Of a stretch of 64,000 nucleotides of DNA, positions 16,427 through 25,152 are shown piece by piece. Location: NCBI GenBank assembly GCA_030950285.1, contig JAUZRR010000004.1:1-64000 (forward strand). The letters are read 5' to 3'. Position 1 is the stretch's first letter, and every line of letters starts with the position of its first letter. The stretch is from Planctomycetota bacterium. Lineage in GTDB: Bacteria > Planctomycetota > Phycisphaerae > Phycisphaerales > UBA1924. A program made the translations under genes and the position numbers. The notes below the pieces were generated by a model. That model ran no database searches, was not told the DNA's origin, and worked only from the letters and a program-made list of their open reading frames with translations.

Positions 16427-17872
16427 TCAGTTGACGGGGAGGTTTTTGTCCTTCCAGATCTTCAGCAGCCGTTCGCCGGTGATGGGTTCCCAGACCTGAT
16501 TGCCGGGCAGGTCGGCGCGCACGGGTTGTCCCTTTGCGTCAAAGAGGACGGTCTGGCCGGGGTGCCCTTCGCTTGGGCGCGAGACGTACTTGAACCCGCT
16601 GTCCTTGCGTGGGGTGAGGATGTCTTCGCGCAGGGTGACACGGTCCACGCGTTGGTTGAAGGCGTAGAACCTGTGCGATCCGGTCGCGTTCTGGTGCATG
16701 AGGAGGTAGGGCATCAGGTAGGTCTCGAGTCGGCTGATATAGCCTGCGCCTTCGATCGCGGGGCGGATGCTTGATGGGGGGTTGCTGCCTTCGGTTCTTG
16801 AGATGAAGAGGTCGCTGCGATCACGGACAGCGGTCTCGACGAGGTTGGTGATGATGACTTTGGAGGTGCCGACGAGGGGGCGGACGGTCTGGCGGATGGT
16901 CCAGGACTCGGACGTCCGATCCGGGGTCATGAAGAATGCCGCGTCGATATCGACGAGGCGGTCATCGAGGAGGAGCCTGGCGCGCTGGTGGACGAGGTAG
17001 CCCTTCTGCCGATCGGCGGGGGAGGAGCCCGTCCTTTTGGTCTCGCTCTTGAGGTCGCCCCGGGTGCCGATGGAGTACTTGGTCATGCGGTAGCCGAGCT
17101 CTTCGGCGTCGCGGTCTGCGCCGCTCTCGGCCGGCTTGTAGAACCGCTCGAAGCGCCACTGGTCGCCGAGATCGCGGATGGTTTTCTCGTAGTCTGCCGG
17201 TTCGAGGGACTGCATGAACGTGAGCCCGGCCTCGACGCCGACGCCGCGCTGGGCGTCGATGGCTGCGGGGTCGACAATCCGGGTCGAATCCACGAGCATC
17301 TCGAAGTAGGGCTTGGCGGCCGCGAGATCGTGGGCGCTGGTCTGGAGCTCGTAGATCGCGGCTGAAGTCGGGGTCGGCATGAAAACGGCGTACCCACGCG
17401 CGGCGTCTTCGCCGGTGATGCCGGCGAGCTGGAGGTAGAACACCTCGGCCGGCCAGCCTCCGACGTCGCGGGTCTCATGGCTGAGCACCCGGCCCTTGGC
17501 GGTTTCGAGCCTTCGTGAGCTGTCGTTGGGGGCGGCGGTGTCGATACTGAGCGACGAAACCGAGGCGAGGTTGTCGTTGATGATGGAATCGGCGATCTCA
17601 CGGGGTGTTTTGGGTTCGGTGAGCCTGCGGTCGGAGATATTGATGAGGGCCGCGATGTTGGGGAGGGTGATGCGGCTGATCCCGGTGCCCGAGATCTGGT
17701 AGGTCGTGACCGAGACGTCCATGGGCAGCGAGGTGGTGAGCCCGATGGCGGGGCGTTCCAGGACCTGATCGGAGAGCCTGGGCGTCGCGGTCTGGGCGGC
17801 TGCGGGCGCGGCGAGGGCTGAGAGAAGGGTGCAGAACGCGATTGTCTGGCGGCAGAGCTGTCTGGCGGACAT
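16427..17872 (-). CDS. Secreted protein of unknown function
   Basis: 481 aa. The start MSARQLCRQTIAFCTLLSAL, followed by AAPAAAQ, gives a clean signal peptide, and CGGAG is placed 6 nt before ATG 17872. The frame continues upstream without family features, so the short form is preferred. The mature protein mixes alpha and beta segments, has few cysteines and no obvious metal or catalytic motif. The C-terminal 70 residues (VLFDAKGQPVRADLPGNQVW) look globular. The gene faces away from the S10 operon and shares a 460-bp upstream region with it. I do not recognise the family. Confidence 0.7.
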   Translation of the reverse strand: MSARQLCRQTIAFCTLLSALAAPAAAQTATPRLSDQVLERPAIGLTTSLPMDVSVTTYQISGTGISRITLPNIAALINISDRRLTEPKTPREIADSIINDNLASVSSLSIDTAAPNDSSRRLETAKGRVLSHETRDVGGWPAEVFYLQLAGITGEDAARGYAVFMPTPTSAAIYELQTSAHDLAAAKPYFEMLVDSTRIVDPAAIDAQRGVGVEAGLTFMQSLEPADYEKTIRDLGDQWRFERFYKPAESGADRDAEELGYRMTKYSIGTRGDLKSETKRTGSSPADRQKGYLVHQRARLLLDDRLVDIDAAFFMTPDRTSESWTIRQTVRPLVGTSKVIITNLVETAVRDRSDLFISRTEGSNPPSSIRPAIEGAGYISRLETYLMPYLLMHQNATGSHRFYAFNQRVDRVTLREDILTPRKDSGFKYVSRPSEGHPGQTVLFDAKGQPVRADLPGNQVWEPITGERLLKIWKDKNLPVN

Positions 17873-18104
17873 GGTGATCTCCGTGGTTCTCATCTGATTT
17901 TTCGCTGCTTGTGGCGGGAGGTTTCGCGGAATCCCGCGTGCGATTCGTTCCCATCTACCGTCTTGCTGGATCATCGACAGGAATCGTTGGCGTCCTTCAG
18001 CCCGAGGGGGCGAGGCGGCCGGTGATGCTGCTGATTTGGTGCGGAATGGAGGGGCGTGGGGGGGCTCGGGCGAGGATCTGGACAAAATCGCAGAGGGCCA
18101 AGCA

Positions 18105-18132
18105 TTGACTACAAGGGAGAGGGTTGTACGCT
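18105..18132 (+). promoter_or_regulatory. Candidate sigma-70 promoter of the S10 operon
   Basis: TTGACT at 18105-18110 and TACGCT at 18127-18132 are separated by 16 bp, 200 bp before rpsJ. The same TACGCT -10 box occurs before the secretin-like gene at 35204. Position and sequence fit; there is no experimental support. Confidence 0.5.
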
Positions 18133-18143
18133 TACGGGCTCGA

Positions 18144-18200
18144 CCCCGATCGGGGCTGGGTGTTCACGGGCTTGCCCCGTGACGGTTGGTTTTTCGGTGC
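18144..18200 (+). promoter_or_regulatory. Structured leader of the S10 operon
   Basis: Directly after the candidate promoter come the palindrome CCCCGATCGGGG (18144-18155) and the hairpin TCACGGG-CTTGC-CCCGTGA (18164-18182), followed by CGGTTGGTTTTT. The second element has the shape of an intrinsic terminator, so it could act as an attenuator ahead of rpsJ. Confidence 0.45.
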
Positions 18201-18332
18201 CCCAATACGGTACCAGGTAGGTAGAGGGCTCGGTCATGTGGCTGGGCACACGCAGAACGGCACGCAAGCGGCGTGTCGGCGGGGTCTTTCCCGCGATTGA
18301 AATACACGAAAGATTACTCTTCGAGGTGATGG

Positions 18333-18641
18333 ATGACAGGCGGTCGGATCAGAATCAGGATGGAGGCGTACGACCACCTCGCGCTCGACTCGTCGGCGAG
18401 AGAGATCGTTGACCATGCCAAGCGCACCAACGCCCGCGTCCGCGGCCCGGTGCCGTTGCCGACTCGTATCGAGCGGTACACGGTCCTGCGTGGCCCGTTT
18501 GTGGACAAGAAAAGCCGCGAGCAGTTCGAGATCCGGACGCACAAGCGGATTATCGATATCGTCGATCCGAACGCTCGTACGGTCGAGGCGCTCAACCGCC
18601 TTGTCGTGCCCGCGGGCGTGTTCGTGAGGATCAAGGCCTGA
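18333..18641 (+). CDS. rpsJ: 30S ribosomal protein S10
   Basis: 102 aa, normal length. Signature stretches are [39 protein letters not shown] and [14 protein letters not shown]. It is the first gene of the cluster; rpsL, rpsG, fusA and tuf are not upstream. CGAGGTGATGG gives a ribosome site. S10 sits in the 30S head and is also the NusE partner of antitermination. Confidence 0.96.
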   Translation: MTGGRIRIRMEAYDHLALDSSAREIVDHAKRTNARVRGPVPLPTRIERYTVLRGPFVDKKSREQFEIRTHKRIIDIVDPNARTVEALNRLVVPAGVFVRIKA

Positions 18642-18649
18642 CATTGTTT

Positions 18650-18678
18650 CGAGCCGTTCGCTGACCGCGGACGGCTCG
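18650..18678 (+). promoter_or_regulatory. Hairpin between rpsJ and rplC
   Basis: CGAGCCGT (18650-18657) pairs perfectly with ACGGCTCG (18671-18678) and is followed by TTTGGTTTG. It could be a partial terminator or an RNA processing signal. Confidence 0.5.
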
Positions 18679-18769
18679 TTTGGTTTGCAGCATACGGGTC
18701 GGGTCGACCCGGGTGACACACGCAAGACTTCCTCTGCCGACCACGGGCACGAAGCAAGGTAGAGAACCG

Positions 18770-19453
18770 ATGGCACTGACGCTGGTAGGCAAAAAAATCG
18801 GGATGACACGGGTCTTCAGCGAGGACGGGAAGCGCAGCATCCCTGTGACCGTGCTGGACATGACGCCGTCGGTTGTCACGCAGGTCCGCACCGTCGAGAC
18901 CGACGGCTATTCTGCGGTGCAGCTCGGGTGGGGAGAGCTGAAGCCTCGCAACTCGACGATGCCTCAGATCGGGCACGACGCCAAAGCGGGCACCACCCCG
19001 AAGCGCACGCACACCGAAAGCCGTATGGCTGAGGACGAGGCGGGCGGGTTCGAGCTGGGGCAGTTGGTCGGGCTCGACACGCTCGACGGCGTGGCGTACG
19101 TCGATGTCATTGGGACCAGCAAGGGCAAAGGGTTTCAGGGCGGGATCAAGCGCCACGGCTTCAAGGGCCAGCAGGCGACCCACGGCGTCGAGCGGAAGCA
19201 CCGTTCGCCGGGTTCGATCGGCGGCCACGGCAACAATGCCGGTAAGGCCGGGCGTATCAAGAAGGGCAAGAAAATGGCCGGTCGCATGGGTGATGTGCGC
19301 GTGACCGCACGGAGCCTGGACGTGATCCGGATTGATGCCGAGCGGCATCTGTTGCTGGTCAAGGGGCCGGTGCCGGGTGCCAACGGCGGGACCGTGATGG
19401 TGCGGCCGGCGATCCGGCTGAACCGGAGCAAGGGCAAGAAAGTCTCCTCGTAG
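18770..19453 (+). CDS. rplC: 50S ribosomal protein L3
   Basis: 227 aa. Starts MALTLVGKKIGMTRVFSEDG, and the central loop region GTSKGKGFQGGIKRHGFKGQ ... HRSPGSIG followed by KKMAGRMGDVRVT is typical. The segment after PGSIG is GHGNNAGKAGRIKKG rather than the more usual QNxxPGRVxKG, so the glutamine methylated in E. coli L3 is not there. ATG 18770 is chosen over an upstream frame start at 18680 because homologues begin at MALTLVGKK. Confidence 0.95.
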   Translation: MALTLVGKKIGMTRVFSEDGKRSIPVTVLDMTPSVVTQVRTVETDGYSAVQLGWGELKPRNSTMPQIGHDAKAGTTPKRTHTESRMAEDEAGGFELGQLVGLDTLDGVAYVDVIGTSKGKGFQGGIKRHGFKGQQATHGVERKHRSPGSIGGHGNNAGKAGRIKKGKKMAGRMGDVRVTARSLDVIRIDAERHLLLVKGPVPGANGGTVMVRPAIRLNRSKGKKVSS

Positions 19454-19754
19454 GAGCAGGACAGCAGGAATCACCTTCGGCCTGGGAGCACACCCGGCCG
19501 CGGGGTTCGGAGGGTCGAACGGGCGGGAAACCGCCCGGACCGAAACCGCCGGACGACAACAGGACAGACCTCGCTCGCAGCACGGTGCTGCGGGCGGAAA
19601 TACACCAGCCGAGTCGATTCTGCTCGACCCCACGCCGTCGTCGGCGTGCCCCTGCGAGGGGCGACAGGGGAAGGGCAGATAGGCGAAGCAAGCCGAGCGG
19701 GTGCCCGAGTTGGCCCGATCGAGCTTTGATCAAAGGCGAAAGACGGAGCACGAC
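19454..19754 (+). other. Unusually long rplC-rplD spacer
   Basis: 301 bp within the ribosomal operon. It contains a perfect short hairpin GCAGCAC-G-GTGCTGC at 19577-19591 and several CCGCCGGAC-type words, but no gene that I can support. Confidence 0.5.
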
Positions 19755-20456
19755 ATGAATGTCCCCGTCTATAACATCAAGGGCGACGAGGTTGCCACGT
19801 TCAGCATCGACGAATCCTCCCTTGGAGGGACTGTCAACGCTGACTTGATCAAGCAGGCGTACGTGATGTATCACGCGAACCTGAGGCAGGGCTCTGCGCG
19901 GTCCAAGACGCGTGCGGAGATCACCGGATCCACCCGCAAGATTTACCGCCAGAAGGGCACGGGCAACGCCCGCCACGGCAACAAAAAGCCGCCGCACTTC
20001 CGAGGTGGTGGACACTCGTTTGCCAAGAAGCGTCGCCGCGAAGACTTCCGGCAGACGATGCCGAAGAAAATGCGTCGCAAGGCCAACCGCAACGCGCTTC
20101 TGGCAAAGCTTGTTGATGGCGAGGTGAAGATCATTGACGATCTGCAGCTGTCGACTCCCAAGACCAAGCCGTTCATCGAGTTCCTGAAGGCGGTCGGGAT
20201 CGACCACCGCGTGCTGCTGGCTCTGCCCAAAGAGCGGACCAAGAGCCGTAACGCCTGGTTGAGCGCCCGGAACATCGACGATGTGGATGTCTGCTGTGCG
20301 GACCAGCTCACGACGTTCGAGATGCTGAATCACCGGTACCTGGTGATCGGCAAGAGCGAGCTTGAGGCGTGGTTGAACGGGCCGAGCTCGCAGACCGGCA
20401 AGTCTGCGAAGGTCACACCGATGGGCCGGGTCGCGAAGAAGGAAGGGGCCGCCTGA
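19755..20456 (+). CDS. rplD: 50S ribosomal protein L4
   Basis: 233 aa. Starts MNVPVYNIKGDEVATFSIDE; the conserved loop GSARSKTRAEITGSTRKIYR followed by QKGTGNARHG is complete, and this extended loop reaches the exit tunnel. The tail SSQTGKSAKVTPMGRVAKKE is basic and longer than usual. The stop overlaps the rplW start by one base (TGATG), so the two are coupled. In E. coli L4 represses the S10 operon through its leader; a structured leader exists here too, but direct control is only inferred. Confidence 0.95.
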   Translation: MNVPVYNIKGDEVATFSIDESSLGGTVNADLIKQAYVMYHANLRQGSARSKTRAEITGSTRKIYRQKGTGNARHGNKKPPHFRGGGHSFAKKRRREDFRQTMPKKMRRKANRNALLAKLVDGEVKIIDDLQLSTPKTKPFIEFLKAVGIDHRVLLALPKERTKSRNAWLSARNIDDVDVCCADQLTTFEMLNHRYLVIGKSELEAWLNGPSSQTGKSAKVTPMGRVAKKEGAA

Positions 20457-20734
20457 TGGATTCGACCTATATCATCAAGAAGCCGCTGCTCACCGAGAAG
20501 AGCACCGCCGCGATGAACGAAGAGACTCGGTACACGTTTCTGGTTGACCGCCGGGCGTCCAAGCCGGAGGTCAAGCGTGCGGTTGAGCAGCTCTACGGCG
20601 TGAAGGTCGAGGGTGTGACCACGCAGATCCGCAAGGGCGGCGAGCGTCGTCTCAAGTACGGTCGGGTGACCGACAAGATCACGAAAAAAGCAATCGTCCG
20701 GCTCGCTAAGGGTCAGGTAATCGAGCTGTTCTGA
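20456..20734 (+). CDS. rplW: 50S ribosomal protein L23
   Basis: 92 aa. Starts MDSTYIIKKPLLTEKSTAAM; NEETRYTFLVDRRASKPEVK and AVEQLYGVKVEGVTTQI are the family core. It lies at the tunnel exit and docks SRP and trigger factor. The start overlaps the rplD stop. Confidence 0.96.
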   Translation: MDSTYIIKKPLLTEKSTAAMNEETRYTFLVDRRASKPEVKRAVEQLYGVKVEGVTTQIRKGGERRLKYGRVTDKITKKAIVRLAKGQVIELF

Positions 20735-20755
20735 GCGGAGTGAAAGGACCAGGCC

Positions 20756-21613
20756 ATGGCAATCAGGGTCTACAAACCAACCAGCCCCGGACGGCGGAAC
20801 GCCTCGGTCAACCTCAATGTTGAGGTGACCAAGACGCGCCCCGAAAAGTCGCTGACCCGGCCGCTCAACAAAAAGGGCGGCCGCAACAACCAGGGCAAGA
20901 TCACGGTGCGCGGTCGTGGCGGCGGGGCGAAGCGTCTCTACCGCATGATCGACTTCCGGCGGAAGGATCGTGACGGGATCAAGGGCGAGGTCTCGGCGAT
21001 CGAGTACGACCCCAACCGCAGTTGCCACATCGCGCTCGTTCAGTACGCCGACGGTGTGAAGCGGTACATCCCGGCGCCCAACGGCATCGAAGTGGGCACA
21101 AGCATCGAATGCGCACGCGACCACGCGATCGAGCCCGAGGTCGGGAACATGATGCGGATCCGGTACATCCCGACAGGTCTGGACCTGCACTGCATCGAAC
21201 TGATCCCCGGGCGCGGGGCGCAGTTGTGCCGGTCTGCCGGTTCGTCGGCCCGCCTTTCTAACAAGGAAGGCCGGTTCGCCACGCTCGTGCTGCCCAGCGG
21301 CGAGACCCGCCGGGTGCTGCTCGACTGCATGGCGACACTCGGCGTTGTGGGCAACAGCGACCACCAGCACCGGCGTCTTGGCAAGGCGGGCATCTCCCGG
21401 CACCTGGGGCGTCGTCCTCTCTCTCGCGGCGTGGCGATGAGCCACCACGCTCATCCGCTCGGCGGTGGTGAGGGTCGGAGCAAAGGCGGGCGGCCGCCGT
21501 GCAGCAAGTCGGGCACACTCTCCAAGGGTGGCGCGACGCGCGACCGCAAGAAGGCAAGCACCAAGTTGATTATTCGCCGCCGCTACAGCAAGCGGTTCGG
21601 GCAGCTCAAGTAA
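20756..21613 (+). CDS. rplB: 50S ribosomal protein L2
   Basis: 285 aa. Starts MAIRVYKPTSPGRRNASVNL; the core GRNNQGKITVRGRGGGAKRL, the SH3-like centre and HRRLGKAGISRHLGRRPLSR are as expected. The peptidyl-transferase-adjacent segment reads SHHAHPLGGGEGRSKGG where most bacteria have VDHPHGGGEGR, a small change next to a functionally sensitive histidine. AAGGACCAGG stands upstream of the ATG. Confidence 0.96.
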   Translation: MAIRVYKPTSPGRRNASVNLNVEVTKTRPEKSLTRPLNKKGGRNNQGKITVRGRGGGAKRLYRMIDFRRKDRDGIKGEVSAIEYDPNRSCHIALVQYADGVKRYIPAPNGIEVGTSIECARDHAIEPEVGNMMRIRYIPTGLDLHCIELIPGRGAQLCRSAGSSARLSNKEGRFATLVLPSGETRRVLLDCMATLGVVGNSDHQHRRLGKAGISRHLGRRPLSRGVAMSHHAHPLGGGEGRSKGGRPPCSKSGTLSKGGATRDRKKASTKLIIRRRYSKRFGQLK

Positions 21614-21644
21614 CTGAACCCAACGAAGGGACCGAGGCGCACCT

Positions 21645-21926
21645 ATGGGCCGAAGCTTGAAAAAAGGACCGTTCGTCGACGAGAAGCTCTACCTCAAGGT
21701 AGAGAAGCAGATCGAGAGCGGCGTAAAACAACCGATCAAGACGTGGGCGCGTCGTTGCACGATCGTCCCCGAGTTTGTCGGCTACACATTCAAGGTCCAC
21801 ACGGGCCGTAACTTTGTCGACGTGTATATCACCGAAGACATGGTCGGACACAAGCTCGGGGAGTTCGCGCCGACGCGTACGTTCCGAGGCCACACCAACA
21901 AGAAAGAAGGCCTCAGGTCCGGCTGA
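21645..21926 (+). CDS. rpsS: 30S ribosomal protein S19
   Basis: 93 aa. [40 protein letters not shown] and [19 protein letters not shown] match the family along the full length. It is in the canonical place between rplB and rplV. Confidence 0.96.
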   Translation: MGRSLKKGPFVDEKLYLKVEKQIESGVKQPIKTWARRCTIVPEFVGYTFKVHTGRNFVDVYITEDMVGHKLGEFAPTRTFRGHTNKKEGLRSG

Positions 21927-21966
21927 TTTGCCGTCCTGAAGGCGCCAACCCCAAGAGGATCGCGTC

Positions 21967-22512
21967 GTGAAGATTCGAAGCGACAAACTCAAGCGACTGA
22001 GCGAGCAAACGGGCATCGGCACCGATGAGCTCGCGTCGTCAGTCGAACGTACCGGCTTGCCCGCGGACAAAGCGGGTCGGGCTGTCCGTAACTGGATCGC
22101 CGGCCGCGATCATCCTCGCTGCAAAGCCAAGGATATCGCCAACCTTTCGCAGACGCTCGGTTGCGAGCCCCGCGAGCTGGCGTGTTTCTCCAGCGAAGTC
22201 CGCTTCCACCGCGGGAGCAACCTCAAGGCCAAGCTGATCGTGGACATGATCCGCGGCAAGACTGCTGAGGAGGCGTTGAACATCCTTTCGTTCGCCCCCC
22301 AGCGTGCCGCGGTGCATGTGCGCAAGGCTCTGGCAGCAGCGGTTGCCGACGCCGAGCTGGCGGATGCCGATCCCGGCGAGCTGGTCATTTCCGAAGCAAC
22401 CGTGAACCGCGCGACCCCGATCAAGCGTTTCCGGCCGAAGGACCGTGGGCGGGCCCATGCGATCCTCAAGCGTCAATCGCATATCACCGTCAGTGTGCAG
22501 GAGCGTGATTAG
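21967..22512 (+). CDS. rplV: 50S ribosomal protein L22 with N-terminal HTH (Cro/C1-like) domain
   Basis: 181 aa against the usual 110. Residues about 75-181 are L22 (NLKAKLIVDMIRGKTAEEAL, FAPQRAAVHVRKALAAAVAD, TVNRATPIKRFRPKDRGRAH). Residues 1-72 read like an XRE-family helix-turn-helix: KLKRLSEQTGIGTDELASSV, AVRNWIAGRDHPRC, then KDIANLSQTLGCEPRELACF. GTG 21967 has AGAGGA about 9 nt upstream. There is no alternative start near the beginning of the L22 part, so the extension must be translated. It directly abuts rpsC (stop TAG, then ATG). The assignment of the extra domain rests on pattern, not on a search. Confidence 0.93.
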   Translation: MKIRSDKLKRLSEQTGIGTDELASSVERTGLPADKAGRAVRNWIAGRDHPRCKAKDIANLSQTLGCEPRELACFSSEVRFHRGSNLKAKLIVDMIRGKTAEEALNILSFAPQRAAVHVRKALAAAVADAELADADPGELVISEATVNRATPIKRFRPKDRGRAHAILKRQSHITVSVQERD

Positions 22513-23220
22513 ATGGGACAGAAAAGCCACCCCTTCGGATTCAGGCTGGGCATCACCGAGGCGCACCGCTCGCGGTGGTACGCCCCCAAGGCGCTCTACG
22601 GCGAGCTGCTTGTCGAGGACCAGAAGATCCGTAACTACCTCGACCGCAGGCTCAACCGGACGCCGCCGAGCGCCGCGGTCGCGGATATCCACATCGAGCG
22701 GACCCGTGAAGAGCTGAAGATCATCGTTCGCACGGCCCGCCCCGGGCTAGTCATTGGCCCTAAGGGGGCTGAGGTTGAGCGGATCACGCAGGAACTCACC
22801 TACATGACCGGGCGCAAAGTCGCGATCTCGATCGTTGAGATCAAGCAGCCGGACATGGACGCTCAGCTCGTCGCCGAGACGGTTGCCGAGCAGCTCAAGA
22901 AGCGTGGCGCGTTCCGCCGCACGGTGAAGATGCGTGCTGAGGGTGTGATGCAGGCCGGTGCCAAGGGCGTCAAGATCATGATCTCTGGGCGTTTGGGCGG
23001 GGCCGAGATGAGCCGCAGCCTCGACACCCGCTTGGGCTCGTTGCCGCTGTCAACGTTGCAGGCGAACATCAACTACGGGTTTGCCGAGTCGTTCACGTCC
23101 TACGGCACGATCGGCGTGAAGGTCTGGATTTACAAGGGGATGTTCAACGAAGAGCAGAAGACCGACGAGGTTGATTCCCGGGCTGCGGGCGCACGGCCTC
23201 GGGCGAGGGGTCGGCACTGA
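22513..23220 (+). CDS. rpsC: 30S ribosomal protein S3
   Basis: 235 aa. Starts MGQKSHPFGFRLGITEAHRS; the KH domain has RPGLVIGPKGAEVERI with the GxxG loop GPKG; the C-domain has MQAGAKGVKIMISGRLGGAE and TSYGTIGVKVWIYKG. The tail is short and basic (AAGARPRARGRH). Zero spacing to rplV suggests coupled translation. Confidence 0.96.
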   Translation: MGQKSHPFGFRLGITEAHRSRWYAPKALYGELLVEDQKIRNYLDRRLNRTPPSAAVADIHIERTREELKIIVRTARPGLVIGPKGAEVERITQELTYMTGRKVAISIVEIKQPDMDAQLVAETVAEQLKKRGAFRRTVKMRAEGVMQAGAKGVKIMISGRLGGAEMSRSLDTRLGSLPLSTLQANINYGFAESFTSYGTIGVKVWIYKGMFNEEQKTDEVDSRAAGARPRARGRH

Positions 23221-23329
23221 TGGGACGGGCGCGGATCGGCTGGAATGCCGCGGCCTGCGTGAGGAAACAAGACCAGGGCAGAAAGACCGGCAGCAGTGAT
23301 CGCCGGATGCAGCGAAGGAAGACTGAACC

Positions 23330-23755
23330 ATGCCTCCATACAAGATTCCCAAGCGGGTAAAATATCGCAAAGAGTTCCGCCGGGCGCGTGACCGCAAGGC
23401 GACCAAGGGCAACTATGTCGCGTTCGGCGACTACGGGTTGCAGGCGCTCGAGGGGTGCTGGCTGAAGAGCAACGTGATCGAAGCCGGGCGAATCGCTGCT
23501 CAGCAGTTGCTCAAGCGTCAGGGCAAGATCTTTATCCGGGTCTTCCCGGACAAGCCGGTGTCGAAGAAGCCTCTCGAGACCCGCATGGGCAAGGGCAAGG
23601 CGGACGTGGACTACTGGGCGGCGCGGGTGCGTCCGGGGACGATGCTTTATGAGCTGGCCGGGGTGCCCGAGGACCAGGCCAAAGCCGCGATGGCGCGGGT
23701 GGCGATGAAGATGCCGGTGCGGTGCCGATTTGTCGGTCGCCGACTCTCGGTGTAA
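23330..23755 (+). CDS. rplP: 50S ribosomal protein L16
   Basis: 141 aa. KRVKYRKEFRRARDRKATKG, FGDYGLQALEGCWLKSNVIE, GKIFIRVFPDKPVSKKPLET and MGKGKADVDYWAARVRPGTM are family landmarks. The arginine that is hydroxylated in E. coli L16 lies in the KPxxxRMG segment and is kept. The 109-bp spacer before it contains no gene. Confidence 0.96.
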   Translation: MPPYKIPKRVKYRKEFRRARDRKATKGNYVAFGDYGLQALEGCWLKSNVIEAGRIAAQQLLKRQGKIFIRVFPDKPVSKKPLETRMGKGKADVDYWAARVRPGTMLYELAGVPEDQAKAAMARVAMKMPVRCRFVGRRLSV

Positions 23756-23812
23756 TGAGAACCAATGCCCGAGGCTGTGTGAGCCCGAGGCGAGCACACG
23801 AAGGACGACGTG

Positions 23813-24013
23813 ATGGTGACTCCTGAAGAAGCCCGAAAGATGCGTGACGAGGAGATCTCGATCGAGCTGAAGAAGCTCCGGGAGAAGATCTTCACGCTCC
23901 GCAGCCAGACTGTCACCGACAAGGTCGAGGACACGTCGCAGTTTGCCAAGCTCCGCCGTGACGTGGCGAGGCTGATGACCGAACGGCACGCGCGGCAGTT
24001 GGCCAAGGCGTAG
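23813..24013 (+). CDS. rpmC: 50S ribosomal protein L29
   Basis: 66 aa. [40 protein letters not shown] and [20 protein letters not shown] form the two-helix hairpin of L29. GTG at 23810 is an in-frame alternative one codon upstream. GAAGGACGACG precedes. Confidence 0.93.
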   Translation: MVTPEEARKMRDEEISIELKKLREKIFTLRSQTVTDKVEDTSQFAKLRRDVARLMTERHARQLAKA

Positions 24014-24034
24014 CGAAGAACAGACGACCTTTAC

Positions 24035-24054
24035 GCCCCGGGCAGTGTCGGGGC
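24035..24054 (+). promoter_or_regulatory. Hairpin between rpmC and rpsQ
   Basis: GCCCCG, loop GGCAGTGT, CGGGGC, followed by TTTGG; it ends 17 bp before the rpsQ ATG. Similar small hairpins precede other genes of this cluster. Confidence 0.45.
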
Positions 24055-24071
24055 TTTGGAAAGATCAAGCA

Positions 24072-24353
24072 ATGACCGAAACAACCGAGCAACAAGTCAA
24101 CCGTTCCCGCCGGGTCGGTGTGGTCGAGTCCGACGCCAGGGACAAGTCGCGCAAGGTGGTGGTGGGGTTCAAAGCCAAGCACCCCAAGTACGGCAAGTAC
24201 GTGCGGAAGCGCACCGTGCTCCAGGTCCACGACGAGGCCAACGAGTCAAAGCTCGGGGACACCGTCGAGGTCGAGGAGTGCCGACCGATCAGCAAGACCA
24301 AGTGCTGGACGCTGGTGCGGGTTGTGCGCAAGGGCGTGGGTTCGGGATCGTGA
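24072..24353 (+). CDS. rpsQ: 30S ribosomal protein S17
   Basis: 93 aa. [60 protein letters not shown] and KCWTLVRVV cover the OB-fold. ATG 24072 (MTETTEQQ) is preferred to the upstream frame start at 24045, which lies inside the hairpin. Confidence 0.95.
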   Translation: MTETTEQQVNRSRRVGVVESDARDKSRKVVVGFKAKHPKYGKYVRKRTVLQVHDEANESKLGDTVEVEECRPISKTKCWTLVRVVRKGVGSGS

Positions 24354-24358
24354 ATCCT

Positions 24359-24374
24359 CGGGGTGGGTGCCCCG
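24359..24374 (+). promoter_or_regulatory. Hairpin between rpsQ and rplN
   Basis: CGGGG-TGGGTG-CCCCG immediately after the rpsQ stop, with a second GGGGC word at 24393-24398 that could pair alternatively with GCCCC (24369-24373). Confidence 0.4.
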
Positions 24375-24425
24375 CGTGTTGTCGGGGCAGGGTTGCTCCG
24401 CGAAGAACAGAAGGCTGGTAAGCAG

Positions 24426-24812
24426 ATGCTTCAAGCAGAATCAAGATGCGAAGTCGCGGACAACTCGGGCGCCAAGATCGCCTACGTCATCCGTGTCTAC
24501 GGCGGGTCGACGAGCCGCGGCAACTACTCCCGCAAGACCGCGACGGTCGGCGATCGTGTGATGGTCGCGATCAAGAAGGCGTTGCCCGGGTCGGACATAA
24601 AGTCTGGCGATATGTCCAAAGCGGTGGTCGTGCGTAGCGCGAAAAACTACCGCCGCAAGGACGGGTCGTATGTGCGGTTTGATAACAGTGCGGTCGTGCT
24701 GATCAACGATGACGGGAACCCCAAGGGCACCCGCATTTTCGGCCCGGTGGCTCGTGAGCTCCGCGAGAAGAGCTACATGAAAATCGTTTCTCTCGCGTCG
24801 GAGGTGGTGTGA
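24426..24812 (+). CDS. rplN: 50S ribosomal protein L14
   Basis: 128 aa, slightly long. [57 protein letters not shown] and [20 protein letters not shown] are diagnostic. The stretch after ADNSGAK ([20 protein letters not shown]) is more divergent than in most bacteria. One base separates it from rplX. Confidence 0.96.
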   Translation: MLQAESRCEVADNSGAKIAYVIRVYGGSTSRGNYSRKTATVGDRVMVAIKKALPGSDIKSGDMSKAVVVRSAKNYRRKDGSYVRFDNSAVVLINDDGNPKGTRIFGPVARELREKSYMKIVSLASEVV

Positions 24813-24813
24813 T

Positions 24814-25152
24814 ATGGCTCGGCATGTACGCAAAGGTGACCAGGTCATCGTGACCCAGGGCAGCGACAAAGGCAAGATCGGCGAGATCCTCAAGGTCATC
24901 CCCAAGGAGGACCGGGTGCTCGTCCGCGGGATCGCGCTCCGCACCAAGCACATCAAGCCCACACAGCGCAACCCGCAGGGTGGGATCTATACCAAAGAGA
25001 CGCCCATCCACCTGAGTAACGTCAGCCCGGTCGTGGACGGCAAGCCCAGCCGGGTGCGGTTCGAGATCCGCGAGGACGGCAGCAAAGCCCGGGTCGCGGT
25101 CCGGGGTGGCAAGGTGCTCTGCGAAGTCTCCGGGGCTAAGAAAAAGAACTGA
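24814..25152 (+). CDS. rplX: 50S ribosomal protein L24
   Basis: 112 aa. The KOW motif KGDQVIVTQGSDKGKIGEIL is followed by VRGIALRTKHIKPTQRNPQG and IHLSNVSPVVDGKPSRVRFE. The last codons (KKKN) and the stop lie in the first copy of a 15-bp tandem repeat. Confidence 0.95.
   Translation: MARHVRKGDQVIVTQGSDKGKIGEILKVIPKEDRVLVRGIALRTKHIKPTQRNPQGGIYTKETPIHLSNVSPVVDGKPSRVRFEIREDGSKARVAVRGGKVLCEVSGAKKKN

Noticed and set aside
21967-22190. Possibility that the L22 extension is a frameshift artefact or a separate small gene
   Set aside because: The frame is continuous from a GTG with Shine-Dalgarno into the L22 domain without a stop or internal start.
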